DNA of 64,000 nucleotides from Dirofilaria immitis (taxonomy: Eukaryota > Nematoda > Chromadorea > Rhabditida > Onchocercidae): the NCBI GenBank assembly GCA_024305405.1, contig JAKNDB010000109.1, forward strand, positions 1,302,001-1,366,000, in the 5' to 3' direction. Every line of letters begins with the position of its first letter. Positions within the stretch are counted from its first letter, which is position 1. Shown here one piece after another: positions 52,986-64,000 of this stretch. A program made the position numbers and the translations under genes. The notes beneath the pieces were generated by a model. It was not told the DNA's origin. It did not search any database and saw nothing but the letters and a program-made list of their open reading frames with translations.

Positions 52986-55131
52986 TTAAAAATCTTTTGG
53001 AAACGGTACAACTGGTGTTTTTAAACTTTCGGGACTACGGCTTACAAAATTGCTACGACCATAAGTTGGACAACCGTTACCATTCAGATTCATTGCAGCA
53101 CCAAGGAAGGGCATTAACGGTGACATCATTGCTGCAGTAGCCATCGCTGCCATATGAGATGGATTCGGTGGAAATTGGAAGATGGGTTGTTGAAGGCTAG
53201 CAGCAGTTGGAGTTAACTTGGAAGCAGCCATTGGTGATCCTAAAGCTCCAAGCATTGGACTTACTGCTGCCGTCGTAAGTAACGACGTGAACGGACTTGT
53301 TGGACATAAGCCAGCGGAAAGTGAAGCGGCTGCATAAAGTTGACTGAATTGAGTAACTAAAGGTGACGTGTTCGTGTATGCATTACCTGTATTGTTATGA
53401 AGGAAAAAAGGTGAGGGTACCAGTAAATTGTTGGATGATAGTTCCGATCCGTTTGAGAATGCTGCAGTGGCAGAAAGATTAAGCGGACGTGGTTTAACCC
53501 GTTTCAATGAAGGTATTTGGGTACCATGCGTTCCACTTCTATTGTCTGTAATTGTCGCTGAGGGATTTGACGGATATGATAGTGACTTCGAAAGTGGCAT
53601 ATTAGATGATGGAATCGTCGAACATGGCGATGATGCCATTGTTGTGGTTGTTTCAGGAGCACTACAACTGAACATCGGAGTTTTCCTTTTTCTGCATACC
53701 ACTCCTCCAACATCACCGTTTGCAGTGATTGCATTCGGGAAACCATTCGGTGGAGAACAACTTACCGATACACCATTATAAGAACATTGTCCACTGGTGG
53801 AAGGTACCGGGAAAAATCTGATCCTGTTACTGCTGCTGTTCCGGTTGCTGTGGTATTCATCGTAGCCCTCATCACTGTGGTATCGCCGCCGCCTATTGCA
53901 GTAAGCCCATTATCGGTAGTTGCTGCTTCTAATCCACCATTACTTTCTGCATTCTTTGTGCTAAAATAAAAGCAATCTTTAAAATAGCCGCCAAAAAATT
54001 TGCTTATCTTATCTACCCATGCTTGACAAATATTTTTATTTTTTTATATTGGACTATAATCCTGAAAGAATTAATATCATCTATCCTGAAATGCTAATTT
54101 ATACTTTTGTCCTGGAAAAGCAACAAACTAAAATATCTACCTTGCAGAAGGTGATGCACTCATATTTGAAATACAGATAGTTTGCATGGCTTGCGCATCG
54201 ATAACACCTGAATTAGGAACCACTGAAGATGGTACAACTGGTGAACTACTACTTCGCATTAAGCCATGACAATCTGCTGAAATTTGACACAAAATTTATC
54301 ATTTTAGAAACTTTCGAATCTCGAATTTCGAAAAGAAAAAGAATCAGATATTCATCATTTCTCTTTATATCATTTCTAGAATATTATAAAATAAATATCA
54401 AACCAGTAGGAGTGGAATCACTTTGCATACCATCGACATCTCGTGTGATAGCACATTGTAACGCATCAGGTGTACATCCTTCCGGAAATGTCACAAATCG
54501 ATATACAAATTTTTGCCCAATTACCTGAGAAATAATTTCATATACAAATTATCAATAAATGAGTAATTTTAAAAAACTAAAAAACTTATTATCATTTAGA
54601 AATATATTCGCAGAAAATAGTATTGCAATACATTCATTTTCGCTCTACAAAATTATGATGATAAAGTCAATATTGACTGATAATTATAATTAACCTATAA
54701 ACTATTCTAATTTTTTACTACAATTTAATTGTCTTTACATTTAACATTGAAGATATTATGATCAAAAGATCGGCTGCATATTAGATAATTCAATTCTTCA
54801 CCTTTTTGATGATATTTTTATCATAATAATATCGTAATGCACGTGATAGTTTATCATAATTCATATGTGGTTTACTTTTACGTTGTCCCCATAATCGTGC
54901 AACCGCTTCTGCATCCAGTAACTGCAAATCAGGATATGAAAAAAGTATCCAACATCTGTCTTAAATAATCTTCTTCATTACCTATCAATCATATATATAT
55001 ATCCTTATCTTCTTTCATTTTATATTCATCTTGTGAAGTATTCCGAACTAAGCGAAATATTTACTATTCATAGCTTGAATAAATGACCTTGTGCTTATTA
55101 TACACACACATATATACACATACATACACAT

Positions 55132-55162
<31 letters not shown>

Positions 55163-56242
55163 TATATATATATATACAAAGCATCATTCTCTACAACGAT
55201 ACTATTTCAACATTATCGTAATGACATCTATCTAGCTTGGTTTATTAATCCATTTAAAGATGCAAGCTATTCCTTCTAATTCATTCAATTTGAATTTCAT
55301 ATATTTTATATGATTGTAAATTATTTCATTTCATAAAAATTTAAATATTAAAAGTTTTATAGTAATCAAATTATATTATAAACAATGTTTCAATGGTTCT
55401 TTTTTTTTCGAATGCTTCCATTAATCAATTTTATTTCTCGAGAAAAGATTGAAATGTTGTGTAATTAAACTAATATATTAATTTAAAATGAAAATATGAT
55501 AAGATGTAATGTATTCATTCTTCCTATTTATTACAAATTAAATCAATAAGCTAATCTTTTATGGCAATGAAAGTATCCATTGATAAGGTTTGTTAAATTT
55601 CATCTAACTCAAAATTTAACTCCTTACTTCTATCATTACACAATAAGGTTTAACTTATTCAGTTTCTTAAACTTTTAAATGATTGCTCTTCTGCTAAAAT
55701 GCTTCATTCTCAATTTCATGGATAAGGAAAAAAGGATTCTGATCTTTCTTATCAGTGAAACATTTAAATTGAATTTACATTTGAAAAAAAAAGACCTTAA
55801 ATTCGCCTTGTTGATTTGTCCATTGGATCAGATCGGTGTGTTCACCCTTAAGTAATAATTCAAGAAGGAATTGCCATAAGGTGATATTGGAATCAGCTGT
55901 AGCAAGTATTGATTGTTGATTAGTGGATGATTGCAATAAATTATTATTGCTTTTGATATCTTTCGGAGTTGATCTTTCGCTATCACAACTTTCATGAGTA
56001 TGATTAGCTGTAACTGTAACTGATTGATCAGTAACCGGAAATGTTATCACCGGTGGTTTACGATCGATCAATATACCTTGATCCAAATTCACTGTTTGTG
56101 AAGTAGTTGATGGACTACGAATTGAGGAGCTACTACAGCTACTGCTACTGTTAGTACTGGTTACCCCACAAGAAAATGTGAGGTTACCAGGCCCAGCTTG
56201 GCTGTACGACGGTAATGTAGTTGAATGTATCAGGATTGGTTG
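52986..56242 (-). CDS. lin-1: ETS-domain transcription factor LIN-1 (Elk subfamily), 5' end unresolved, one frame break
   Basis: Nuclear ETS factor acting downstream of Ras/ERK; in C. elegans it represses vulval fate until phosphorylated by MPK-1. Exons: about 56242-55796, 54921-54802, 54524-54404, 54276-54141, 53960-52986. The ETS domain spans the first three: [20 protein letters not shown], then [20 protein letters not shown] and [20 protein letters not shown], then [11 protein letters not shown]. The long last exon is Ser/Thr/Ala-rich. It holds the ERK-docking motif FQFP (in [11 protein letters not shown]) and an Elk C-box-like end ([16 protein letters not shown], then stop). In that exon the A5 run at 53812-53816 needs one more base. 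Phase arithmetic requires it (975+1 bases) and it joins the two long frames. Upstream of the ETS domain about 130 polar residues are open back to 56242, but no ATG was found, so a 5' exon is missing. Confidence 0.9.
55103..55180. repeat. (CA)n/(TA)n compound microsatellite in lin-1 intron
   Basis: CACATA, CA and TA units between the first two ETS exons of lin-1. Confidence 0.85.
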
Positions 56243-57363
56243 CTTGCAGTGAGCGATTTATCACCGCTCCTCGTTCCTCTTACACATTCAATTTATTACA
56301 GAAATACGATAACGTTCGTTCTCGATATTACACACCAATTTTGCCCAAAAAAAAATTGAACTCTTTCACTGAAATTTGACAATATTTTTTATCGGATAGA
56401 AACATTTTTTTCTCATTTAGTATATGCGACAACTAAATTGCTTACGACAATAGACGCAAGTAAATTAATTTTGTTAAATTGATCTAAGAATTCTAATAAA
56501 TTTCTCAATATCAAAATTACATCTATATATTGACACGTACTGATATCAATGGTCAAAGTAATTAATAATCAATAAATTAGAAAAAGAATTCCGATTTGAA
56601 ATAAGAAATAAATCTTACTGATACATTTTACAGTATTAATTATATTTATCACAAAAAAAAGCTATATTAAAAAATTAAATTTTAAAATCCCCATAACATA
56701 AGTATAGCATAATCTACTACAACTCATACTTGTTTGCTCAATGTGGTTGCTAAAAATGTTTTATTCTTCCAACAAACAATAAAACAACAGTTGTAAATCG
56801 CCGAAAAAGATCAATCACATTTTGAAGATTTACTATCAGTAAATGAGCAAAATAGCAAAATAAATCTTTCTATCTTTTTTTTTTTTAAATGTTATCCAAT
56901 TCTGTCTAATTTCAGAAGTGTACGAAATGTCGAATTTTAAATTCCACCACTTTATCATTTGAACTTTCTGAGATTTAATTCTATATATATTCATTCAAAA
57001 TTTAAAACAAAATATTAAACATATATAATAGTCAAGATATTAAATATCCAAATGATAAATTTTTAAAAATTTCAGAATTAACGTCTATTAGCTGCAAATA
57101 TTTAAAATAGTATAGTAGTAAAAACATTCAGACATAAGTTTCAAAAATTTCGTAATCAACTTCTATCAATTGCTGATATTCAAAATAATAATAATACTGA
57201 TCAAACAGTATTCGAAATAATCAACCAATTAAATGAACTAACATTTAAGAAATGAGATATCAAAATCAATCACAACAAATTAAAAACTATTTTTGTGGAA
57301 AAAAAGAAGAGGAAGAAAAATTTAATGTAAACAAATGAAGTTAAAAATTATGGGAAATGGAAC

Positions 57364-57453
57364 GACGATGATGATGATGATGATAATGATGATGATAATG
57401 ATGATGATAATGATGACGATGATGATGATGGTGATGATGATGATGATGATAAT
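57364..57453. repeat. (GAT)n microsatellite
   Basis: GATGATGAT units with AAT and GAC variants. The complementary strand gives a poly-histidine open frame that is not a gene. Confidence 0.88.
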
Positions 57454-57603
57454 GAATATGAGGTGAAAAAGAAAAGCAAAAAGCAAAAAAATAAGAAAAG
57501 GGAAATGAAAAAACGGCGGATGAAAGGTTATGATAAAAATGCCTTCTCCTTTTCATTGTTGCATTACAAATGAAGAAGTCAAAATTATCATCAATCATAT
57601 CAT

Positions 57604-57660
57604 GTCATATTATATTATATTATATTATATCATATCATATCATAACATAACATATCATAT
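57604..57660. repeat. (ATATT/ATATC)n pentanucleotide tract
   Basis: Successive pentamers change from TATTA-type to CATAT-type along the array. Confidence 0.8.
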
Positions 57661-57871
57661 ATAAATATTCACTACATTTGAAATGAATGAATGAATAAAA
57701 GCAAAATAATGGCAAAATTTCTACATGCGCTAAAAATATCTCGAATAATTAATTTAAAAAAACGCTTCTGTGTTCTTAGCCGTAAAGACTGAATGAATAT
57801 CAATTAATAAAATAAGAGGAATATATCTTACAGTATCTATAAAACAGATGTTACCGTTATCAGAGCTATCA

Positions 57872-57940
57872 TGAACACACATATACACACATATACACAC
57901 ATACACACACATACACACACATACACACACATATATATTA
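57872..57940. repeat. (CA)n/(CATA)n microsatellite
   Basis: ACACACAT-type units in tandem, ending in a short TA run. Confidence 0.85.
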
Positions 57941-58014
57941 GATATAATAGTGATTCATATAATTTTTATTTACAAAAGGTATTAATTGAAAATTATTCAT
58001 ACGAATAGTTAATA

Positions 58015-58028
58015 ATCTATATATATAT

Positions 58029-58090
<62 letters not shown>
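58015..58090. repeat. (AT)n microsatellite
   Basis: About 75 bases of AT with one ACCTT interruption near the start. Self-complementary. Confidence 0.9.
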
Positions 58091-58091
<1 letters not shown>

Positions 58092-58229
58092 GATAATTTC
58101 ATAAACAAAAAAAGGAACAATTGAAATTTGATTGAATGATATCGTTTACAAATCATGAAGATAAACGATATGATATGCTATGATATGATAGGATTACCTA
58201 AAGATATTTGAATAAAGATTATATAAGAT

Positions 58230-58421
58230 AAATCTTATCAATTAATGATTTGAAAAGATTTAGATTATAGCAATGAGAAAATTGAATTTGAAATTAAATT
58301 TAATTTTATTAAATTTTTAAATGATATAATAATAAAAATAGTATCGTTTTTTCCTTACTAATTAACTTTTCAAAAACATCTTTTCAAATCATTAATTTCA
58401 AATCATTAATTGCTAAGATTT
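58230..58421. repeat. 192-base element with 26-base terminal inverted repeats
   Basis: Arms 58230-58255 and 58396-58421 are reverse complements with one mismatch. The right arm is followed inward by a second copy of the TTTCAAATCATTAAT motif. No open frame and no clear target-site duplication. It could be a MITE-like remnant or a simple hairpin. Confidence 0.55.
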
Positions 58422-60808
58422 AATTAGTTATTACATTTTCTTTTTTCCTTCTCTTTTCTATTGTTTATTTTTTGAATTCTTTTCTTTTTTTTTTGATTTT
58501 TTTCTATCATCAAATTTCACAAGCATAATTATAAAGAAAAAAAGAGAAAGAAATAGTACTCTTCCTTTTTTTTGATAGATTCTTTGATGATAATTGTTGA
58601 AATCAATGAAATCGATTAATTAATGGCATTTTCATCATTTTTATCAGATAATTTTGTTAATTGATAGAAATCTTTGTAATGTTATGAAATATATATATAC
58701 ATATAATTTACCTCTTCCTCTTCCTCTTCCTCCTTCTCTCTCTAAAAACTGGTAAAAAGAAAACCGGAATTATGCTAATTATGATCGTTTCATGATCTGA
58801 AAATTAGAAATTTATCAAATTCTTAATTAGCCTCTATAATTAGATAATATCTTTCCGACAAATAAAAAGTGAATAATAATAATGGTAGAGGAGTTTTCTC
58901 GTATTTTAATTTATTTATTTCACTATCACACGAAATCGAAGCGAACAGCTCATTAACTTTATTTTGCGAGAAAATATTTATATTTATTTTCACGACGAAT
59001 AAAAACAAAAAGAAAAAAATAGTATTTTTCCAATCATTTGTATGTATGGGAAGCAATTTTCCTGGGAAATGAAATTTTTTTCCTTTTTTTTTTTTCAAAA
59101 ATCTCTTCATTGAAAGATAAAATTTTGTTTTTAATTTCCACAAAATTAATTTTAAATAAATTAATTAATGATTTTATGAGAAGAATTAATTTATTTTATC
59201 AAATATATAAAGAATTTACAGGAAATATATTTCCCAAATAATGTTACATTGCATATGAAATATATCATCAATCAATCAATGATTAGAAGATTTGAAGTTG
59301 AAGATAATAGTAGATTCTAAAGAATAAAGAACAAAAATGAAATTAAAATATGAATGAAAAATGAAAAAGAAAAAAAAAAGTTATAAAATCACTAAAAGCA
59401 TTATATACGTTTAATGTATGATTTCATTTTCTAAGTTTACACGGAAAAATATAGAGAAATATCATCAGCTTTGTAACATTTTTGATCGTTGATGTCAAAG
59501 CAAGTCCATATCATTAGCTCACCCACAATGTAATATAGAAAATCATCGACAGAATTGTTTGCCGTAATGACGATAAACAACAGTATATTTAACAAGAAAG
59601 TTAGAGGGAGAGGTGGAGAAATGTTTTGATGAAAATTTGCTTACCACCCGAACTCAACATAATCATCAGGATGGTAAAGAGGAATTGGTGCGACAGCAAT
59701 CGTGGAAGAGAGCAATCGTTTGAAACAAAAGCCGGTTTCAACATTCCCTTTTACCGTTTCTTCTATTTGTCACCATTATCATACATGGAAAGAGGAAACG
59801 AATCATTGTAGTGCAACTTTTCCCTTCCTATTTTTAAGCAAAATTGGCAGTAACATGACGGAACTTACGTCATGCTCATTGGTATTGGTTTATCGTTTCA
59901 ACTATCAATCGTTTTCTTCTTATTTATTACATAGAGAATGTCGAGAAAAGAGAATGAAAATTTGGTACATATAAGTAAAATACCGCTTTTTTATATTATT
60001 TCCTTTACAATAATATTGATTTACACGTTGATCGCTCTAATTTCTCGAATTTTTCAGAATGATCATTTTGCTTAGAAATTTTACATCATATAATTAAAAT
60101 AAACCATTGATGATATTTGCCTAATTATTTCAAGAATAAAATTATAAGGCCAAAAATAAGAATGTGGTAAATGATGCGACAAAAAGAACCATAATATGGC
60201 GAGCAAAGTATAATGATGATATATTATTAGAATATGAGGGAATCTGGAATGATAATTCCCAAAATTTATGATCATTTTCTCTAACTATTCTTAGAGAATA
60301 AACTGCAGATCAAAAGTGATAAGAAAATATACAATTTTTTACTGATAATTTTGTGATAAGAATATGTTGGAAGTATTATATTCTAGCCATTGGTTTCGAA
60401 TCATTTCAAACTTCAAATATTATCAGATATAAGAATCTTTTCTGATTGATCTCATCCCATCTACATTATTTCAGAACTTCGATACACCGTTATGATGGAT
60501 AGATAACATCACATACAAATTAATAGAATTTGTTGAAAGAAGAAAAAAGAACTTCGCCCTCTAAATGTATTATACTAAAATAAATAAAGAAAAAAAAGAA
60601 AAAAAAAAGATGGAGGAAATTTAAAACATTTGAACATCGATGAAGTCGCTGTTTGTGGTGGTGAAACGATAGTCCCGATGTAATTGGTGACACTCGTATC
60701 ATGCGCTACTGTTACCGCCATCTCCGTCATCGCCCTCGTTGCTGTCATCGAAAATATCGAACAAAACTTACTGTTTTTATTGCTGCTTTCTCATATGTAC
60801 TAAATGTA

Positions 60809-60811
60809 AAG

Positions 60812-60846
<35 letters not shown>

Positions 60847-60847
60847 T
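60809..60847. repeat. (ATC)n microsatellite
   Basis: About 13 ATC units. Confidence 0.88.
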
Positions 60848-61368
60848 ATCAACATCCACTTATCCACTTCCGTATCCGCCAAAATTTCGCGGTTATTTTG
60901 ATGTTTGAAAAATGAATTAAAGAAATTTTCACAATTTCAATTGATACATTGAACAAAATTAATTTTATTATAAAAAACGTATTCTTCTTGATTAAATATT
61001 GGGCGATAATGAACGAAAATCATAAGATGATACTTGTGGTAAAAGAGAAATGTATGATAAAATGTTTATAAATTAGATGATGAATCGAGAAATTTTAAGT
61101 TTGGAGAAATCTGAAAAAGAAAAATTCTCATAAACAAACTTTTCCTAAGCCTAATTTCTTATAATTTCAAACTTTCCCTTATTTTCAAACATATATGCAA
61201 GTGTTTTCGTTTTTTTTCCTCTCTCTCCTAACTCGTCAGGTGATATATTTCTTATTTGCAAAATAAAAAAAACTTTTGTGATAGATGGTTGAAGAGTAAG
61301 TAGAGAAATATGGTAGATTTTCTCGAATAACAGCTTCTCGGAAAGGTCACTTTTACCCCTTCTCTCCT

Positions 61369-61388
61369 CCCCTCCCTTCCCTCTCCCC
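61369..61388 (-). other. Canonical G-quadruplex motif (minus strand)
   Basis: On the minus strand the bases read GGGGAGAGGGAAGGGAGGGG: four runs of at least three G with loops of 3, 2 and 1 bases. It stands within a longer C/T-rich plus-strand tract (about 61355-61398). Confidence 0.8.
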
Positions 61389-61918
61389 TCTTCTCCTCAA
61401 TTTTTTTTTTTCTAATCCATTTTATCCAAACAGTTTTTAAGTGCAACAAAATTTGCTTCGTTTTTTCCAAAAAAAAACAAAAAAAAAAAGGTTACCGTAA
61501 CAATTGGCTTAAAAATAAAATTTTATTCCACAAAAATTGTTTCAAATTTTTAAAATATTTTTACAAAAAAAAAAAAAAAGAAAAAAGGTTAAATTTATTT
61601 TATACATATAGAAATTTTGAAATGAATAAAAAAATTTTTTTGTTTTTTCCACAAATGTTACTAAACTTTTGTTTTTTTTTTTTTTGCTAAGTTTTAATTT
61701 TAAGATATATAATAAAATATATAACATTGAAAAAAAAAAAAAAGAAAAAAGAAATTCTACAACTGTTCCCATTTCTATCATTTATCTTTTACATTATGTT
61801 TCTTTCATTTCTTTATTTTTTGTTTATTTTTTTTATTTGTTTATTTGTTCATTCGTTTGCTTTATATTATCTCATTGAGAAATGAATCGAGAAAAATCCA
61901 AAAATATTCTTTGGCCCT

Positions 61919-62012
61919 GATGTAATATATTGTACAGTTTAGAAATTTATACCTTTGCACTATTTGATGTAATATATTGTACAGTTTAGAAATTTATACC
62001 TTTGCACTATTT
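61919..62012. repeat. Perfect 47-base tandem duplication
   Basis: Bases 61919-61965 (starting GATGTAATATATTG, ending CACTATTT) are repeated without a mismatch at 61966-62012. No coding context. Confidence 0.95.
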
Positions 62013-62270
62013 GCTGCTAAAAAGAAAATGTACCAATTGGTATCAAAGAATGCGGATGTAACGCTACGACTGTTCTCGATATATAATGATGAATCATTTG
62101 TCTTGTCTTCGACGAACGAAATAACAGGTACACCAATTTCACAATTAAACAGTTAACTTCTTTCTTTTTTTTCTATCTCTCTCTCTCCCCTTCTCTCTCT
62201 TTTCCCTTTTCTTCAGTTCTTCTATTGTTTGATTACTAAATAAAATTAATTATGCCAATTATAAATGATT

Positions 62271-62445
62271 AGTAATCAAATAAAAAAGAATACGATTATA
62301 TTAATAATCATTATCAACATTACTAATCAAATCAAGAAGATATGATTGTGCTAACAATTATTATAAAGACCAATCAGTAATCAAATTAAAATGATATGAT
62401 TATATTAATAATCATTATTAAGATTATCAGTCATATGGAATAGAT
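62271..62445. repeat. Diverged ~52-base tandem repeat, three to four copies
   Basis: AGTAATCAAAT or a variant recurs at about 62271, 62322, 62376 and 62429, each followed by GATTATATTAATAATCATTAT or a variant. Confidence 0.65.
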
Positions 62446-62700
62446 ATAATGATTAAATCAAATTTCTTCAATAAATAAACAACAGATATATCATTTTCAC
62501 ATCAAACAATTTATTCCCTTTTTTTCCAATTCTTCCATTGTTTAATGTTTAAAAGTTGAAGAGTATGCTGATTACGAAATGATTATTGTTAGATGAAGAG
62601 AAGATATGATTATATAGATAATTAATCAATCAATTAACTTAATTTTATCATATCATATTCATGATATTATAATATAGGAAAATCAACTTTCTATGTGTGT

Positions 62701-62703
<3 letters not shown>

Positions 62704-62734
<31 letters not shown>
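62704..62734. repeat. (GA)n microsatellite
   Basis: Uninterrupted GA units followed by a purine-rich GGGGAGAGAAG tail. Confidence 0.88.
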
Positions 62735-62736
<2 letters not shown>

Positions 62737-64000
62737 AGAGAAGAAGAAGAAAAAAAAGTGGAAGAATGGTTTGTTTGCGACATATTTATCCTCTAGCAGT
62801 TATATATGTTTCTTCTATCAATCAACTCTATCAAAATTAAATAGGAAAGGGAGAAAAAAAAGCGGAAAAATTTCATTTATCCATTTTTCCTCTTTACTTT
62901 TGTCAAAGATAAAATATCATTAATTTAAAAGTTTGAGCAAAAATATTTTATATATAATTGCATGGAATGTAGGAAAAGGAAAAAATAAAATATATATGTT
63001 TCAAGTTAATCATTATACGATTTCAAAATTAATTATTCGATTTCAAATTTTTGAAAAAAAAGAAATACATTAGCAGTGATGATTATTAAAATTATTGATA
63101 ATAAAAATTTTGCTAAATCAAAATGAATAAGCTTAAAATAAATTAACTTAAATGTGATATTACTCATCCAATAATCCATCAAATAACCAATCATTTCTCG
63201 ACTACTTTGGATGAATAAAAATTATAAACAATCAGCTTGGAAAGTTGAAATATGTTAAAATTGCAATTGTTCTCATCTCTTTATCTTACATAAACAGATC
63301 ATACATTTTTTGAATTACAAAAATCCATTAACATACTTCTTTTTGCACCAAAAGTATTAAATGTGTAGCAGAAACATTTAAATTAGATCTGCAAAAAAAA
63401 AAAGAAAAAAGGAATCTATAAAATTCACAGATTTATTTGTAGAAATATAATCCCATAATGAATTAAAATTAATGACTGATAATTGATAGATTGATTTAGA
63501 AATATAAAAAACAAACAAAAAAAAAAGAAAAGAAAACGAAAACACTGATAAAATTTATCAGATAGTTATGATGAATTATTGAAAATGATTTTTATTATCA
63601 TTTTTCTTTTGAAAGTTTTAAATAAATTTAACAATAAAAAGGAAAAGTTCATTCAATAGCAAAACAAAGAGGAATATATTTATATAAAATAGACGATGAT
63701 ATGTTTCAAAATATTTTATGAATAAAATGTAAACAAAAGTTAATTGTAACATTTTATTACAAAATAATATAAATGATATGTCTATCGTTTTCAAAATATT
63801 TTTTTTTTTTTGATTCCTAAATTATATTTCATATTTATAAAAATATAAATAAGAAAAACAAATGTTTTAATTCAACAATTTTCTTTACATTTGGTTTTTA
63901 AAAAAAAAAAAGAAAAAGGAAAAATGAAAGAGGGAAAGTACCACCTAGTTCCGTAAATTCATTGCTCAAGTATTTTTGAGACATGAATTATAAAATATAG

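Larger units (their letters stand above)
56243..64000. other. AT-rich region upstream of lin-1, no supportable gene
   Basis: Expected to contain the lin-1 promoter and 5' exon(s), which I could not place. Visible structures are GAT (57364-57453), a pentanucleotide ATATC tract (57604-57660), CA/TA (57872-57940), AT (58015-58090), an inverted repeat (58230-58421), ATC (60809-60847), C-rich and tandem-duplicated segments near 61.4-62.0 kb, a ~52-base tandem repeat (62271-62445) and GA (62704-62734). Confidence 0.6.

Noticed and set aside
53428..53781. 117-codon plus-strand frame
   Set aside because: It is the antisense shadow of the long lin-1 last exon, which has matching splice phase and family motifs.

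Overview
This window looks like nuclear DNA of a nematode, most likely a spirurid or filarial one. It is very AT-rich and full of microsatellites. Genes are split by mostly short introns with consensus GT and TTTCAG signals. Several genes have a splice-acceptor-like TTTCAG just upstream of the ATG, as expected for spliced-leader trans-splicing. The recognisable proteins are typical of nematodes: a FMRFamide-type receptor, LEM-2, p38 MAPK, a Clc-like claudin-superfamily protein, MANF, UBC-13, BAP31, UBE2H/UBC-8 and LIN-1. No prokaryotic gene organisation, no recognisable transposon protein and no CRISPR array were seen.

Layout. 1-1.7 kb: 3' exons of an unidentified plus-strand gene. 1.7-8.4 kb: AT-rich sequence without a supportable gene. 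8.4-18.0 kb (minus): a neuropeptide GPCR with large introns and no visible exon for the end of TM7. 19.8-23.3 kb (minus): a LEM-domain inner nuclear membrane protein (lem-2/MAN1), divergent from a p38 MAP kinase at 24.3-27.0 kb (plus). 30.2-32.5 kb (plus): an intact Clc-like four-pass membrane protein flanked and interrupted by two related minisatellites. 34.1-40.1 kb (plus): three consecutive genes, MANF, UBC13 and BAP31. 41.5-43.5 kb (minus): the E2 enzyme UBE2H/UBC-8. 43.5-53 kb: a microsatellite-dense stretch with one possible poly-serine terminal exon. 53.0-56.2 kb (minus): the ETS factor lin-1 (Elk type) with an FQFP ERK-docking motif. 56.2-64 kb: no supportable gene, but tandem repeats, an inverted repeat and a canonical G-quadruplex motif.

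Functional themes. MANF (C-terminal KSEL) and BAP31 (C-terminal KKED) are both ER proteins lying on either side of UBC13, and the three may be co-transcribed. LIN-1 and p38 both belong to MAP-kinase signalling. From memory, the C. elegans orthologues of pmk-1, manf-1, ubc-13, ubc-8 and lin-1 all map to linkage group IV, which would fit an ancestral chromosome block.

Main caution. Five of the nine recognised genes (GPCR, lem-2, p38, MANF, lin-1) carry frame breaks, and every well-resolved one is repaired by exactly one added base, often in a homopolymer. Splice-phase arithmetic agrees in each case. The other four genes are intact. Base-level deletions in the assembly explain this better than decay of five conserved genes, so the reference protein models from this window should be checked against RNA or accurate reads.
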